Source of the DNA: Kingdonia uniflora
Lineage: Eukaryota > Streptophyta > Magnoliopsida > Ranunculales > Circaeasteraceae
Assembly (NCBI GenBank): GCA_014058105.1
Contig: JACGCM010000655.1
Location: 2,130,501 to 2,194,500, forward strand
DNA length: 64,000 nt
Direction: 5' to 3'
Positions 34,726 through 47,302 of this stretch are shown one piece after another. Both the position numbers and the translations under genes were made by a program. The notes below the pieces were generated by a model, which saw nothing but the letters and a program-made list of their open reading frames with translations, did no database searches and was not told the origin of the DNA. Each line of letters opens with the position of its first letter. The first letter of the stretch is position 1.

Positions 34726-36200
34726 AAAAGTGGGCCATCCCAAGGAAGGCTGTTTTTCATGGCCCTTTCTCAATCTGTTTTAAATGCGAAGGTATCTGTT
34801 TTAAATGCAAAGGTATCTGATGCAAAGGTATGAAACCCTCCCTCTGAATGTCCCTTTGCTTTGAAGGCTAGGAACTCCAAAGCAAAAGAAGGATTTCCAT
34901 CGGTGTGCTAGCGTAAGGAAGGATCCTCAACTGATGAATCCTAAACACCGACTAGCGTTCCTTTTTAGACATTGGCGCTTACCTACAATAAGGAAAAGAG
35001 CTAGAACAAAAAAAAACCTCAACTCCCAAGGTAAAGGCCATAGTTAAAAAAAAAGCAAGGATCCTAAGAAGCAAAAGAATAGGCCTTTCAAGTATTAGGC
35101 CACTCCTTTCAAAGAATTCAGAAAAGACTTGCGTACGGTGAGCAAAAAGGGTATGGGTTTTTTAGGGCATCGGAGAGTGGGGGTCACAAGTCAAGCCTTT
35201 CCTTTTCTTTTAGACCTCAAGACCTCCTACAGCTATTGGGCTTAATCAAAACAACTCATGCTCTTTTCCGTAATGTATATTTAATCTTGTTTTTTGTAGC
35301 TTAGGGACAAAAAACCTATACTTAGCCAGTGCACTCTCTGGAGTTTCAAAAGGAACCTCGAAGCGCACTCGCATTCATTCTATGGCTCTTTCTTGCTCTT
35401 CCTCTAGGCTCAGAAGCTGTTAGTCTACAAACTTCCAACGCTTCGATGCATGCACCCCCAAAACCCTATGCGAACAAGAAAATCCGGGGATCTCAGGCCA
35501 GGTCTTTCGGCGTAATGTCTATTTTATCCGCGAAAAGCAAAAAAAAGCATAGCGGGGCTTGGTAAATCGCATAAAGAAATAAAAAGGGGCTTGGTAAATC
35601 GCATCGCATATAGTTAGGGGCAAGAATCCACTGAGAGACATTCACGCTACATATGGGTTTAAAAAGGGGGGGCAACTGATAGACATTCACACTACTGATA
35701 GACATTCACACTACATATGGGTTTAAAAAGGAGCAAGAATCAACTGATAGACAGACTACTATGAAAGCCGCCGTAACTCGTCGTCTAGGGCCTGTTTAAA
35801 AAGGGGACTTCTGGGCCCAGGACTAGAAAGCAAAGCAAGACGCGCCTATCTTCTTTCTTTGACTATTCTGGTACGCATCGAAGTTGGTTGGTCCGCATCG
35901 AAGTTGGTTAAGGGCGCTTTTCAACAAAAAGTACGCAAGTGATGATGGAAAAATATACATTACGGTGTCCTTTTAACAGCTACAAACTACTTTTACGCAA
36001 CTTGCGTACGTAAACTCTTATTCCATCATCTGTCTTTAAACTACTATCCACGTACGCAAGTTTGAAAGACAGATGGTGGATAGTAGTTTGTAGTTTGGAC
36101 ACGAGACCCACTAAACTTGCGTACGAAAAGAGACGATGGATAAAAGGAAGCGATAGAAAAGCGCGACTTGCGTACGTGAAAAGCAAGATAAGTAGATTGA

Positions 36201-39200
36201 GAAGAAGTGGGCTAGGTAGCCGTACGTAAGTTTCAAGTAGCTCAGACTTGCGTACGGTGGGAGTTAGAGGGCGTCATTATTTTCCACTGTAGGAATGAAA
36301 TAGTAGAAGGACTTGCGTACGTTAAAAAGAGTAAGAGTGAAATAAGAGCTAGGCTCAATCTGAGCTATTTTTTCATAAAAAAGAAGGATTGCGCTGGTGG
36401 GGCCTATCGCGTCTTAGACTTTCTATCTTTCGTATCTTCTGGCTTACACCTACTGGAGCACCTGAAAAAAAAGCGGCTATCGTTTGTCAAAAAGGGGTGA
36501 TCCATTGAATCGTCTCCAAACTACCTAAGCTACTTGGTTGCTACTTGTTTTAAAAGCGGCTATCAACGGAAGGGGTGATCCTTAGTTCTAGATTGAATCG
36601 TCCCCAAACTACCTAAGCTACTTGGTTGCTACTTGATCATGTGTGCCTATGTCTTGATATCTATAGCTATTCGCTACTCGCCTTTTCCTTTCAATGCTTT
36701 CAATGCCTTAGACCGGGCGAACCTCAGCCCTACCTATAGCGCAAGGTCCCCGACGCATACGCTTTGCTCGCCCCTACCTTCGAAGAGTAGTTAGAGACCT
36801 CATCTGACTATAAAGGCGTAACCACACACAATACATACAAGAAGTCTCCCAACTAAGACTCGCTCGTTCCAGTCAAGGGCTGGTGCTGACAAGGAAAGAA
36901 ATCCAATAGCAGATATAGGGGATGGCTTCATGCTTCTCTTCCCATGGTCAAAACCACTGGTGTGTTGCAGGCAATAGGTGGGGAACTAGGTAAGTGGCCT
37001 AAACTACGCATCGATCTCTAACTGCTTGCTTGGGCATTGCCATGGGATTCGTGTACGGCCTTTTCTTCGCATTGGTCATTTACTTACCACTTATGCAACC
37101 TTCTTTTTTAAGCACACCACTGAAAAAAAAAAACCTTCGCTCTGCGTAATGTATATTTTTTGCTACACACAAAACCTTGTTGCTACACCCCGAGGCAACA
37201 ATTAGCCACCCTAAAAACCTCTTTTAAAACGCGCTCTTGAGTTCACATTCAAAACGGGCACCCGAAGGTAAGATGGTGTTATACCTTCTACGGGCGCTAA
37301 GAAAGATAGATGAAGAAAAAGACCTCAAAAAACCTTGGCTTGGCGTACGCAAGTCCGCTGCTGAGGTAGCGCTTTCTAAACTACGCTGCTAAGGTAACGC
37401 GTAGGACCGCGGTTTTTTAACGGGGGGGTTAAATAAGAGTAAGAAACGATAGATCTTTTCTTTTAGAACTTGCGTACGGGGATAGGGGTGTGTTTTGGTC
37501 CAGCCTATAGTCCGCAGATGGGAAGCGTGATCGGCGTACGCAAGTAAAAGCCAAAAGAGCTAGCAGTGTGTTGTTGATAGGAATACCAAAGGATTAGACT
37601 CGATCTAGGCCTAATCAGTCTTCAGCCGCACTCTGCGTTGTCTTCTAAACTACTAAAGCCGGAGAAAAGAAAAAGAAAAGAATAGGGCTTTTCTGATTAA
37701 GAGAAAGCGTCAGACTGACGCTTAGACCAATGATCAGATCCCTACGAGGCGACGCTGGCACTAGGTTCGATACGAGCTACCGCTTTGAAATGAAAACCTT
37801 TTGACGTAGTTTTAGGAAGCTAGAGTGAAATAAGGGTTAAGGGAGAATACCCAGTAGTTTAGGAAGCCTTTCAAAAACGCAGAGGGCTTTAGTAGTTTAG
37901 GGGTTAAATAAGCTTTAAAAATGGAAGACGGAGTAGTGTTGGTCCTTTTTTAGAGGTAGTTTGGACACGAGACCCACTAAACTTGCGTACGAAAAGGGCT
38001 TAAAAGACGCACTCTAAACTTTTCCGCTCTTTCGTCGTACGCAAGTTTCTTTGTACGCAAGTTTTGGCAAATAGCCGGTCCTACCTGCACTAGAATTAGG
38101 TCTCGGTTGGTCTTTCTTGAGGAAATCCATCGAAAGCAATACACCCCCTTCTGGCTCACTTAGCTCCACTAGTAGTTTAGAAAGCTAGCTCAGAATGATG
38201 CCTTATCTTGCTCACTTCGCAGGTCTTTTCTTTATTAACAACGACCAATTATCCACCGTCTAGAAGGCAACCTAACTGAAGACTCTGTTTTATCCACCTT
38301 GCTGGATTTCAACCAATGCTTCTAAACTACTACAGCTATGATTGAGAGCCAACTCCTAAAGGTACGGAAAAGGTGAGCAATTAAGACCTAAATAGGTGAT
38401 ACAAATGAGACCACAAGGTGCACACTTCGAATACAACCCAATCCTTAGAACAAAAAGTAGCTGATATCGAACGTAGATGAGCTAAATAGGATCCAAAAAA
38501 AAACAACAAGAGATACCCCAAGATACAGCTGCAACCAGAGCCAAGGATCCTTCCGTAAGCAAGCAAAACGCACAAGTCGCCAACAATTGGCAATTTTAGT
38601 CCCACACCAAGCCGAGGTAGCCGGTAGTTTGGAAGCCGTACGCAAGTTTCAAGTAGCTCAGAATAGACATTACGGTGAGAGTAAAATAAAAATAGAGCCC
38701 AAATGGCTGGGGTAGGGTTTTCTTTTAGGAGCACGAGTTAGAAGGTAGTTTGGAGGATCCTGAGTAGTTAGTCTTTCAAAGTGGATAAAGAGCCATTAGT
38801 GCTTCAGCCATTGTAGTTTGGGAGGATCCTATTTTCTTTCGTTGGAAAAAGCCATCCGGATAAATAGTGGTAGTTTAGGATCCTCGTAAAGGCATTAGGG
38901 TGTTTTCCAAAGCCATTAGCGCCTTTCGTAGTTTAGTAGCTCAGAGTTTCAAAAAAGGTAGTTTGTAGTTTGGAGTTTGCTAAAGGCTCCTAAACTACTC
39001 AAATAGCTCAGAGTGAAATAAGGACTTGGAGAGGCGCGATGAACCAGCACTAGTGTCGTTAGCAAGACGCGCTCTAAACCACAAACCACTCTTTAGCCAC
39101 CGTATTTCGCAAGCTAGTCGCTATTCCCGAAATAAAGAAAATACCTACCTCATGAAAAAAAAGAAAGGGCCCCAAAATAAGGAAAAGACCTACCTCTAAA

Positions 39201-41800
39201 CCTTTTCTACTAAAAATGCACTTTCCTTTTTAAAAGACTGACTCTAAGCTATGTTGGACGCCATTAAAGAAAGTAGTTTGTAGTTTGGAGCAAGTTCTTT
39301 TCTTTGAAAGAAAAGCAAAAAGGAGTGTGAATTCGTTTTCGGCGTACGCAAGTTTAGCGGCAATACGCCTATAGCCAATAAGGGCTAGTGCCTAAACACC
39401 GTTCATTCTTTTTCGGCGTACGCAAGTTTAGCGGCAATACGCCTATAGCCAAGAGGGCTAGTGCCTAAACGCCGTGAATTATTTTCCTTAACTACCTTTA
39501 GGAGTGAATACGGCTAGAATCTATGAACCAGACCCTCCGCAACGAAGTTCCGTAGCGGTCTATAGCTGCCATTTTCAACGAGCTCCGTAGCTCTCAAGCC
39601 ATCAGTTATGCCTTTACGTAGTTTGTAGTTTGGATCCTATTTTCCATCATCCACTATTTATCCCGCCTATCGCGGAAAAAGCTAGGCATTAGGTCATGGA
39701 CATCGAAAGAATATAAGGTAAGGTATGGCATATTCTCGCAACTTCACTGCAGTAGGAAGGCATGAGGAAGACGCGTTGCAGTTTTTTTAGCTAATGAGCT
39801 ATTCAATCATCAACAGCCAATAGCGTAGTAAAGACTTAGAGAGCATCTACAAGAAATGGCTATGGCAAAAGGATAGCAATAGCGTAGTTTTGGAGGACAT
39901 GCGCTAAAGCCAGTAGCTTCGGTACCCTCCACTTCGGCAGTTTAGAGGCAGGTCTAGTTTGTCCTACGACCGATAGGTCTACGTCTTTCTTCCTTTCTGG
40001 TTGATCGGGACCTTGGGCTAGTATCTGGCTTCCTCTCTCTGGCTCGGCTCCCATTCTTTCCTTGACTCATTCTATAAGCTCGCTCTAAAGTTTGCTTCTG
40101 TGGGTCTCTATTCTGGTCTGTGTTTTAGGAGTCGCTCTACTCTGCACCCTACTTCTTTTCTATCTCTTACCTGGCTCCATCTCAGCTCTACAGGCTTTTT
40201 TGGGGTAGCTCCCCCGGTCGATCTTCTACGTTCAAGGCGCTAATAGAGTAGTTTAGCGGCGAATAACCCTATGCTTTTCTTCTGTCCGTTAAAAAACAGC
40301 ATGGCTACGCTATTAACCAACCTATCAGTGGTTTAGGGAAAGTAGTTAGGGGGATCGAAACATTTAGCGCAACGCCAACATAGCGACTTCAAGGGACCCG
40401 CACAAGCGGAAGATGAACCGATGAAGCACAAGCCTATGCAGCTGTTCGGAAGAGAGGAAGAGACTTGCGTACGCTGAACCAAGAAGGCCAGACTTGGTTC
40501 ATTTTAAGCAAAGCCGCTACCGCTACTACAGCCTAGAGATGAACCAAGAAGGCCAGACGAGCTAAGACAAAGGAACTACTGCTACTCCAGCCTAAATGTA
40601 TGCATCACTATCACCTATGAGACACTGGGAGAAAAAAAAAAGCACTATAGTCGGATGAATGGGTTAGGTAAAAGACCTCCTTCACTTACATCGACCCAGG
40701 GCCAAAAGGTAACAGAGGGCGAGTGGAACGTATGCAATAGGCTTTAAAAAAGGGGTTGATAAAAAGGACCAATCAATGCAAGACTTATATAGCACGCTGA
40801 ATCGAACCTTTTGAACGAGAAAGAAAGAAAAGGGGGAGACCAAAAGAGTAGGCTGAACGAGAAAGAAAGAGTAGGCCATCGCGAGTTTATAGTCCTATGA
40901 AAGGAGAATCACTTCGGCATACGCTGACGATTCGCTATTTGTCGTTCGCTTGTTGGAAAAGCAGACGCTACGGACAAGAGAGGCCACCCGACCTTCCATC
41001 ACTAACGCTCACACAAGCCTACGGACACCCCTCAGGCCTCTAAACTACTCAGACTTGCGTACGGTGAAACCCCGCACGTGGTCCGATAAGGATGGATAAG
41101 GAAAGGGTGGATGAGCCGTATGCCGCTTTCCTGTCTATGACTTATGGGAGTGGGGGGTTGTTTTCTGTACCTGGACACTTCTTTGTACAGCCAGACCCCT
41201 ACCATGCTAGTATGCGCTGAATCGATCAAAGCCATAGCAAGGACTCAATCATGGGTGCACCAAGGTCCTATTCTTTTCTCTTTCTTCGTACGCAAGACGG
41301 TGGAAAAAAGTAGTTTAGAAGGATCCTTAAACTACCGTCGACAATTTTACATGGTCTGTGCTGGTTCGAATCCAAAGACTCTGGATATTCTCATGTTCCG
41401 CGGAATGCAAGACCCGTATCATAGTAGGTTGCATCGCTCTCACCACGAAGCCATACTCGTCTAGCTTCCACTGCTTTTTCAATAGGCCTAGCCTGCGAGG
41501 ATCCTTCTGACGCCGTAGCCTATGAATAGTCCTCCAACCCATTATAGACACCAACCCATTATAGACAGACGGTTGGAGCGCTTCTTTCCCCGTAATGTCT
41601 ATTTAAAAAGAATGCTCTAGTTGGACTTGGACTTCTGACCTACCTGGCAGGATTCTACCTCTAGCTACTTTTTTGAAAACCTTTTCTGCCTTGTGCCACC
41701 TTCAAACGATTCGACCTCCACAGCCTTGTGCCAGATCAACGCTATTGATCTATACTAAGCAACGCTTTTTCCAAGGACTCAAAAGCGCCTATTGATGCAA
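36201..41800. other. Gene-free, module-rich region
   Basis: No gene is seen. The 9-bp element is less dense between about 39700 and 41000, where the sequence is more varied, but no family could be recognised. GAACCAAGAAGGCCAGAC is repeated near 40477 and 40544. A roughly 75-bp block containing GCGTACGCAAGTTTAGCGGC is duplicated at about 39340 and 39415. Confidence 0.55.
38573..38593. repeat. 21-bp insertion in a repeated block
   Basis: Copies at about 30391 and 30570 read AAAACGCATTTTAGTCCCAC without a break. Here the same block is split after CGCA by 21 extra bases containing the mini-hairpin GCCAA-CAA-TTGGC. Confidence 0.75.
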
Positions 41801-41954
41801 TGATCCAAGCCCTAAAAAAAAACCCGTGTTTTCACGAGTTGATCATTGGCGCAGCTCCACCCGTGATCCAAGCCCTAAAAAAAAACCATGTTTTCACGAG
41901 TTGATCATTGGCGCAGCTCAACCCGTGTTTTCACGAGTTGGATCATTGGCGCAG
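41801..41954. repeat. Tandem repeat, three partial copies
   Basis: GATCCAAGCCCTAAAAAA occurs twice and TGTTTTCACGAGTTG followed by GATCATTGGCGCAG occurs three times. The third copy lacks the first half of the unit. Confidence 0.88.
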
Positions 41955-44900
41955 GCAGCCCCCAAAGCTTTAGCCCCGACTTCAGCATGGCGACTAGAAC
42001 AAGGACAAGGGCTTTCAAAAAAAGAAACAAAAGAGTTTAAAGGTAGTTTAGCAAAAGAATAGGTTCAGTAGTTTAGAGCTTGCGCAAGCCAAGGATCCTA
42101 TTTTGTCTTTATAGCTAGAAGGTAGTTTGGAAGCCGGACTTGCGTACGTTAAAAAGGGTTACCCGTACGCAAGTTCATGGGTTACCGGAGGGCTTTAGTA
42201 GTTTAGGACTTGCGTACGTTAAAAAGAGTTGCTAAAGCTCCGGGTGCTATTTTTTAACAGACTTGCGTACGTTTAAAAGGGCTGAGGCTTTAAGAAGATT
42301 AAAGAGTAGTTTAGGAGCGATTTTAAAATAGCTACGCAAGTGGGAGCCCCTAAACTACTTAAACCCTCGGTTCGCTCATTGACTGAGCTGCCATTATCAC
42401 ATAGAGTGTCTTCGTATCCCGGCCATCTCTCACTTTCTGGTCTAAAGACAAAAGGAGTGTCGCGTCGTAGCCTATTGCCCCAAGTCCTTCATTCCCCCAA
42501 CTAAAGAAACTCCCGGCTCTTTTTTTTCAAAAGTAGGACCCACTGCCCGAGAAGAGTATGAGTAGACGCCTCTAAACTGCTCTTTCAATCTTTGTTCCCG
42601 CGCCGAAGAGACCGGTTCTTTGACGAGTTTAAAAGGGCCTAGACAAATAAGGACAAGCAATAGATCGCCCTATACTTATTGCCTCATCTGGCACGGAGCT
42701 CTCACAAGTTCTACCTATGACACGAAAGGGTTGTCTTTTTGTTGTGGAAACTGAAGGATCCTAGCGAGCTGCTGCCGACGCGGAAACTGAATGCAAACAA
42801 CAAGATGGAAAAAGCGTCGCCTAACCCAGATTCAACACGCCGCACCTTTGGTTCGTCTAAGGCTTGAATAGCTACTTGTGCCGCCGAAAAAGCTTTGACT
42901 TGCGTACGAGGAAAAAGCTAGGACTCGTAGTAGGTTTGTCTCTACCATGCTCTAGGCTAAGATCAAAGACATCTAGGCTAAGATCAAAGACATCTTCCGC
43001 TAAACATTGACCAAAGACAAGGGAAAATCCAAAACAGAGGCCCCTAACTGCTGAGAGAGGTGGGAGCCTAAACCTATAGAAGCAAAATAATAGGTAGGAT
43101 CCTAAACAACTTGCGTACGGTGAAAAAGAGCTAGCGTACTAGAGTTAGCGTCCTTTTAAAGTTTGAAAAGGGTCAGAGATGCGGAAAGGGAATCGACAGA
43201 CTTGCGTACGGAGATTTAGAAAGGGAATCGAATCGACGGAGTTCGCGCTTAGGGACTCTTAGGAGGAGAGATTGAACGCTTAGGTAGCCGTACGTAAGTT
43301 TAAAGAGACTTGCGTACGTTTAAAAGAGACGGTGGATAAGACTCAACTTGTTGTTTGCATTCAATGGAGGAGATGCTTAGGTAGCCGAAGGTTTCAAGTA
43401 TTAAAGAGTAGTTTAGAGCTTGCGCAAGCCAGAATCGCCGGTTATCCATTGACGGAGTGAAATAAGGGTCAGAGATGCGGAAAAGGAATCGCCGGACTTG
43501 CGTACGGAGATTGAACGCTTAGGGCTTTCCCTTCTTTGCTAGGTATCCGGAAAAGGTAGTTTAGCAGCACGAAGTCACTCCCTAGAGCTAGTCCAATCGG
43601 TGAGGATCCTAGCGCTATTTCTTCACCCTTCTTTGCCAGGTATCCGGAAAAGGTAGTTTAGCAGCACGAAGCCAGTCCCTATTCGGGAGAAGGTAAGCTT
43701 GTCCATGATGATCTGTCCTAAGCCCAAACCTATAGCACAAGTAGCGGGTATGCCGATTGTCGCATAGAGAAGTCCATGAAAACCCATATAGATAGGGGTC
43801 TTTTTTTAGAAGAACTTGCGTACGGTGAGTCTGATCCAGCAAGTATTGGCTACGTTCTAAGCTAAGATGAAGATGGCAACCAATCTGAAGACCAACACTT
43901 CTGGGATGAGAGCAAGCAAAGCGAAAGTAACTTCTTCTGACCTTCTTTCCTTTCCCGTAGTTTTGGAATGCTCCTTAACTACCCTCACTTCTCACTCACC
44001 GCCTCCAAACTACCTCAGTTGACTTAGCCTAATCGCCGCAGAGATCTGCTCTCTTATCCACCGTCTACTTACTGGACTACTGCTACACTACCTATTTTCG
44101 TCCTACTAAACTACTTGGTCTAACCTTAAATAGGAAGGCTTAACTACTAGACCTTTCGCTGGTTTAAGTGGGGCATGCTGCTTCCCTTCTTTCTTTGATC
44201 ATAACACCTGTGTGCTGCAGCGTAGTAAGGGGGTAGTAAGGGGTTTGCTTCCAAACTACAACTACTGCTTCCACCATAGGGTGCGTGGTTAGCGTTAAAA
44301 AAATAGTTTAGAGTGCTTGTTCTAGAGGCGCTAACTAGCCAGGATCCTTCTTACCTTTACTAATTAGGTCATGCTTCTCTCTTTCTGGTTAGGAGTCTTT
44401 CTAAACTACGGCATGCTGCTTCCCTTCTTTCTTTGATCATAGCACCTGTGTGCTGCTTTTAAAGAGAGGAGAAGAAGAGCGTAACCTGTGATGTACTGGA
44501 GCAAGAGGAGAAGAGGAGCGTAACCTGTGATGTGCTGGAGATAGCTAAAAAAAACCCGCGTGGCCTTTCTTTCACACTACGTGAAGGTCTAGTCTCACTC
44601 AGAATTGGCCAAGGCTGCTTTTGGACAAGTATGCTTGATCATCGATTCAGAAGTTGGAAGGACCGGACTTCGTCGACTGTGTTTTAGAGCGCGTCTGTAG
44701 CACACTGATAGAGTAGTACCTATGGCTTCTGGCCCCGCCCCCCCGGCTCGAACACACCCCTAGCTCATGTCTCATTCTTAGGCTACCTCCTTCGTCTTTA
44801 CTCTAGCTCAATCTACTTATCTTGCTTCTGCTTTTCCGTACGCAAGTTAGATCTTTAATCCTTATTGTTAGGCGCTACTTTTCCGCTTACCTTATTTTGC

Positions 44901-45715
44901 TACCTGACCCCATTGCTATAGCACTACGAGAAGACAATCTCACTCATAGCACTCCTAAACTACGACGACTGGATGAGTACGTAGGTAGAGCGTATGCAAC
45001 CGGTCTATGCACAGGTCTATGAATGCCGAGACTCCAGTGAGAGGCATACTCATAGGTCGTTCGTTATGCTTTTTGCTGCGATTACCACGCATAGACTACT
45101 GGACGAGTACGTACGTAGCGCGTATGCAAAAAGGTAGTTTAGGAGTCTCTAACTACTATCGTACGCAAGTTGCAAAGTCTCCGAGTTTGCTCCTAGGGCA
45201 ACCGTAGCGAATCTACCATCATTCATGTAGTTTAAAGGACACCCAAGATTTTATCTCCTTGCTGCCGCCAGCATTCGTAGAGAACTGCGCATACTCCAAA
45301 AAAAAAGTCCTCTAAACTACTCTTCTGAGAAGCCAAAGAGCATAAAAGTTCTATACACATTACCACTACGGCCTAGCTCAGAACTTTTTCGCCAACTCAT
45401 AGACTCATAGGTAGTTTAGGATGTCTTGTTTTTCACTTTCTCCTAGTAGGGGATCACAGCAGCTATTCTAGCAAGAGTCCTCATTCAGCGGGATGCATAC
45501 AAGGCGCCTTCCTCATTCATTACCAGGATCTTTCTCGCTCTTCTTTTTCTTCCATTCATTGCTAGGATCTTTCTCGCTCTTCTCCTATTCTTTGTCTCAT
45601 TACCTTATCCCGCGAATACGAGACCTATGCTAGCGCTTTTAAAAAGGGCTCCACAAGCAAAAACACACTACTACTATAGCTGCACACTACTACTATAGCT
45701 ATAGACGGAATCCAT

Positions 45716-45853
45716 ACTCGTCTTGTCGGACAGATGAATGCAAGGAGAGCACGCTATGGAACTCGTCTTGTCGGACAGATGAATGCAAGGAGAGCACGCT
45801 ATGGAACTCGTCTTGTCGGACAGATGAATGCAAGGAGAGAGCACGCTACGGAA
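45716..45853. repeat. Three tandem 45-bp units
   Basis: Copies begin ACTCGTCTTGTCGGACAG at 45716, 45761 and 45806. The third carries a 2-base GA expansion. Confidence 0.92.
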
Positions 45854-47202
45854 TCTTAGAAGGAGGATCTTAGGCTGCTCCGTGGGAGGTTTCTAAGGTG
45901 AGTTGGTCGCTTTTTGGTAGTTTAGAAGCAAACCTGAAGCAATGCAGGCAGCAATAGAGCATCATGACCATGGTCTGATTCTTTCCTATGGCTGGAAGAG
46001 AAGAGTCTTTCTTTGCCCTTTTTAAACCCTTCTATACACGCTAACTCAAGGATCCTACCTATTCTTGTAGCTTTAGCAAGAGCTAAACTACCCTTGTCTT
46101 ATGGCTTCTTTGCGCTATGGCGGGAAGAGAAGCGTCTTTCCTGGCTGGAAGAGAAGAAAGAGTCCTTCCTTGTCTTCTGGCCACCCTGCGCTATTTTGCT
46201 TTCGTTACGAGGAATCTATTCACACGCATCCTGTGCTATAGGGTAAAGGTGACTGAAGTAGACCTAGGAAAGTGAGCGAGGGCGCCGTTATAATTAGTGA
46301 GCTAAGGGACGGAGTGGGGGGGAGTATGGCAGTAGTTAGGGGCCACGCGCAAGAGAGAAAGAGAATTCATTCCATAGCCATAGTGCAAGGTCTCTAAAGA
46401 TAGCGCTTGCTAGGTCAAAAAGCATCGGTCGTTGATTACCTATCATGCGCTACGCTAAAAAAACAGCTAGACTTTCTAACAAGGGACAAGAAGAGCAAGG
46501 ACCCGACCCTATCTTCTATGAGCCTAACAAGGACCAAGAAGGACGGTAAGGTAGCACCCAGCAAATGAAGAAAAAAAAGCGCTCGTACACTCCAGCCATT
46601 TAGCGACTATAGCGGTTAGTTAAGGAGATGAGGAGAAGCGACTATAGCGGGGAGACTCGCATGAAAGGGCCTATGCAAAACATAGACGCTCCATTATCAA
46701 AGATCTAAGGAAAATAGGAAGCCATCGCTGGGGCTCAAGACCCTTACCCTTAGTAGTCGTAGTCGCGATTCTTTTCATCTCCTTACTAATGACTATCAAA
46801 AGCTGACTGAAGCGCTTTCTTTGACCACGCCTCCAAACTACAAGCTACCTACTAAAGCCCCCTCTGACTAGCAAAAGCTGACTGAAGCGCTTTTGACGTA
46901 CGCAAGTGACGCTACTTCCTTAATTCGGCGCCCCACCACAGGCGTACCTTACCTGTTTAAACCCTTGAATCTTATCCCGCCAACGAGAGATCTACGCTAA
47001 CCCTCGCACTTTTTATCTAGCCGCTTCATCGGCGCTCTCCTCAGGCCCTGACCTATTAACGCGTATGCAGACTGCTATAGTGCTCTTTCGTTCTTGCTAG
47101 GATCCTTGGGACGAGTATGGCTTCTTGTGTTTTTTAAGAGATGCACCCTGCCTGAATGATCGCACCCGGTCGATGATAGACGAACCAGAAATAAGAAAAT
47201 CG

Positions 47203-47302
47203 CTATCTTCAAGCCATCGCTATCTTCACTTACTGACGAACTTGCGTACGGTGACCACAATCAGAATCGCTATCTTCAAGCCATCGCTATCTTCAAGCCA
47301 TT
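47203..47302. repeat. CGCTATCTTCAAGCCAT minisatellite
   Basis: Four copies of CGCTATCTTCA, most followed by AGCCAT, are arranged as two pairs. The pairs are separated by a segment containing a 9-bp element. Confidence 0.8.

Larger units (their letters stand above)
30321..36200. other. Gene-free, module-rich region
   Basis: There is no gene. It holds frequent 9-bp elements, composite GATGATGGAAAATAGGATCC blocks near 31450 and 33180, and two copies of a block beginning AGCACGTAGTTTGAAAGC at about 30380 and 30560. It also has a CTAG-rich palindrome at 33024-33049 and a 21-bp triple repeat at 34663. The open frame at 35329-35565 is not recognised. Confidence 0.6.

Noticed and set aside
41363..41373. 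GGTTCGAATCC resembling a tRNA T arm
   Set aside because: No matching acceptor, D arm or anticodon stem could be found within 90 nt upstream.
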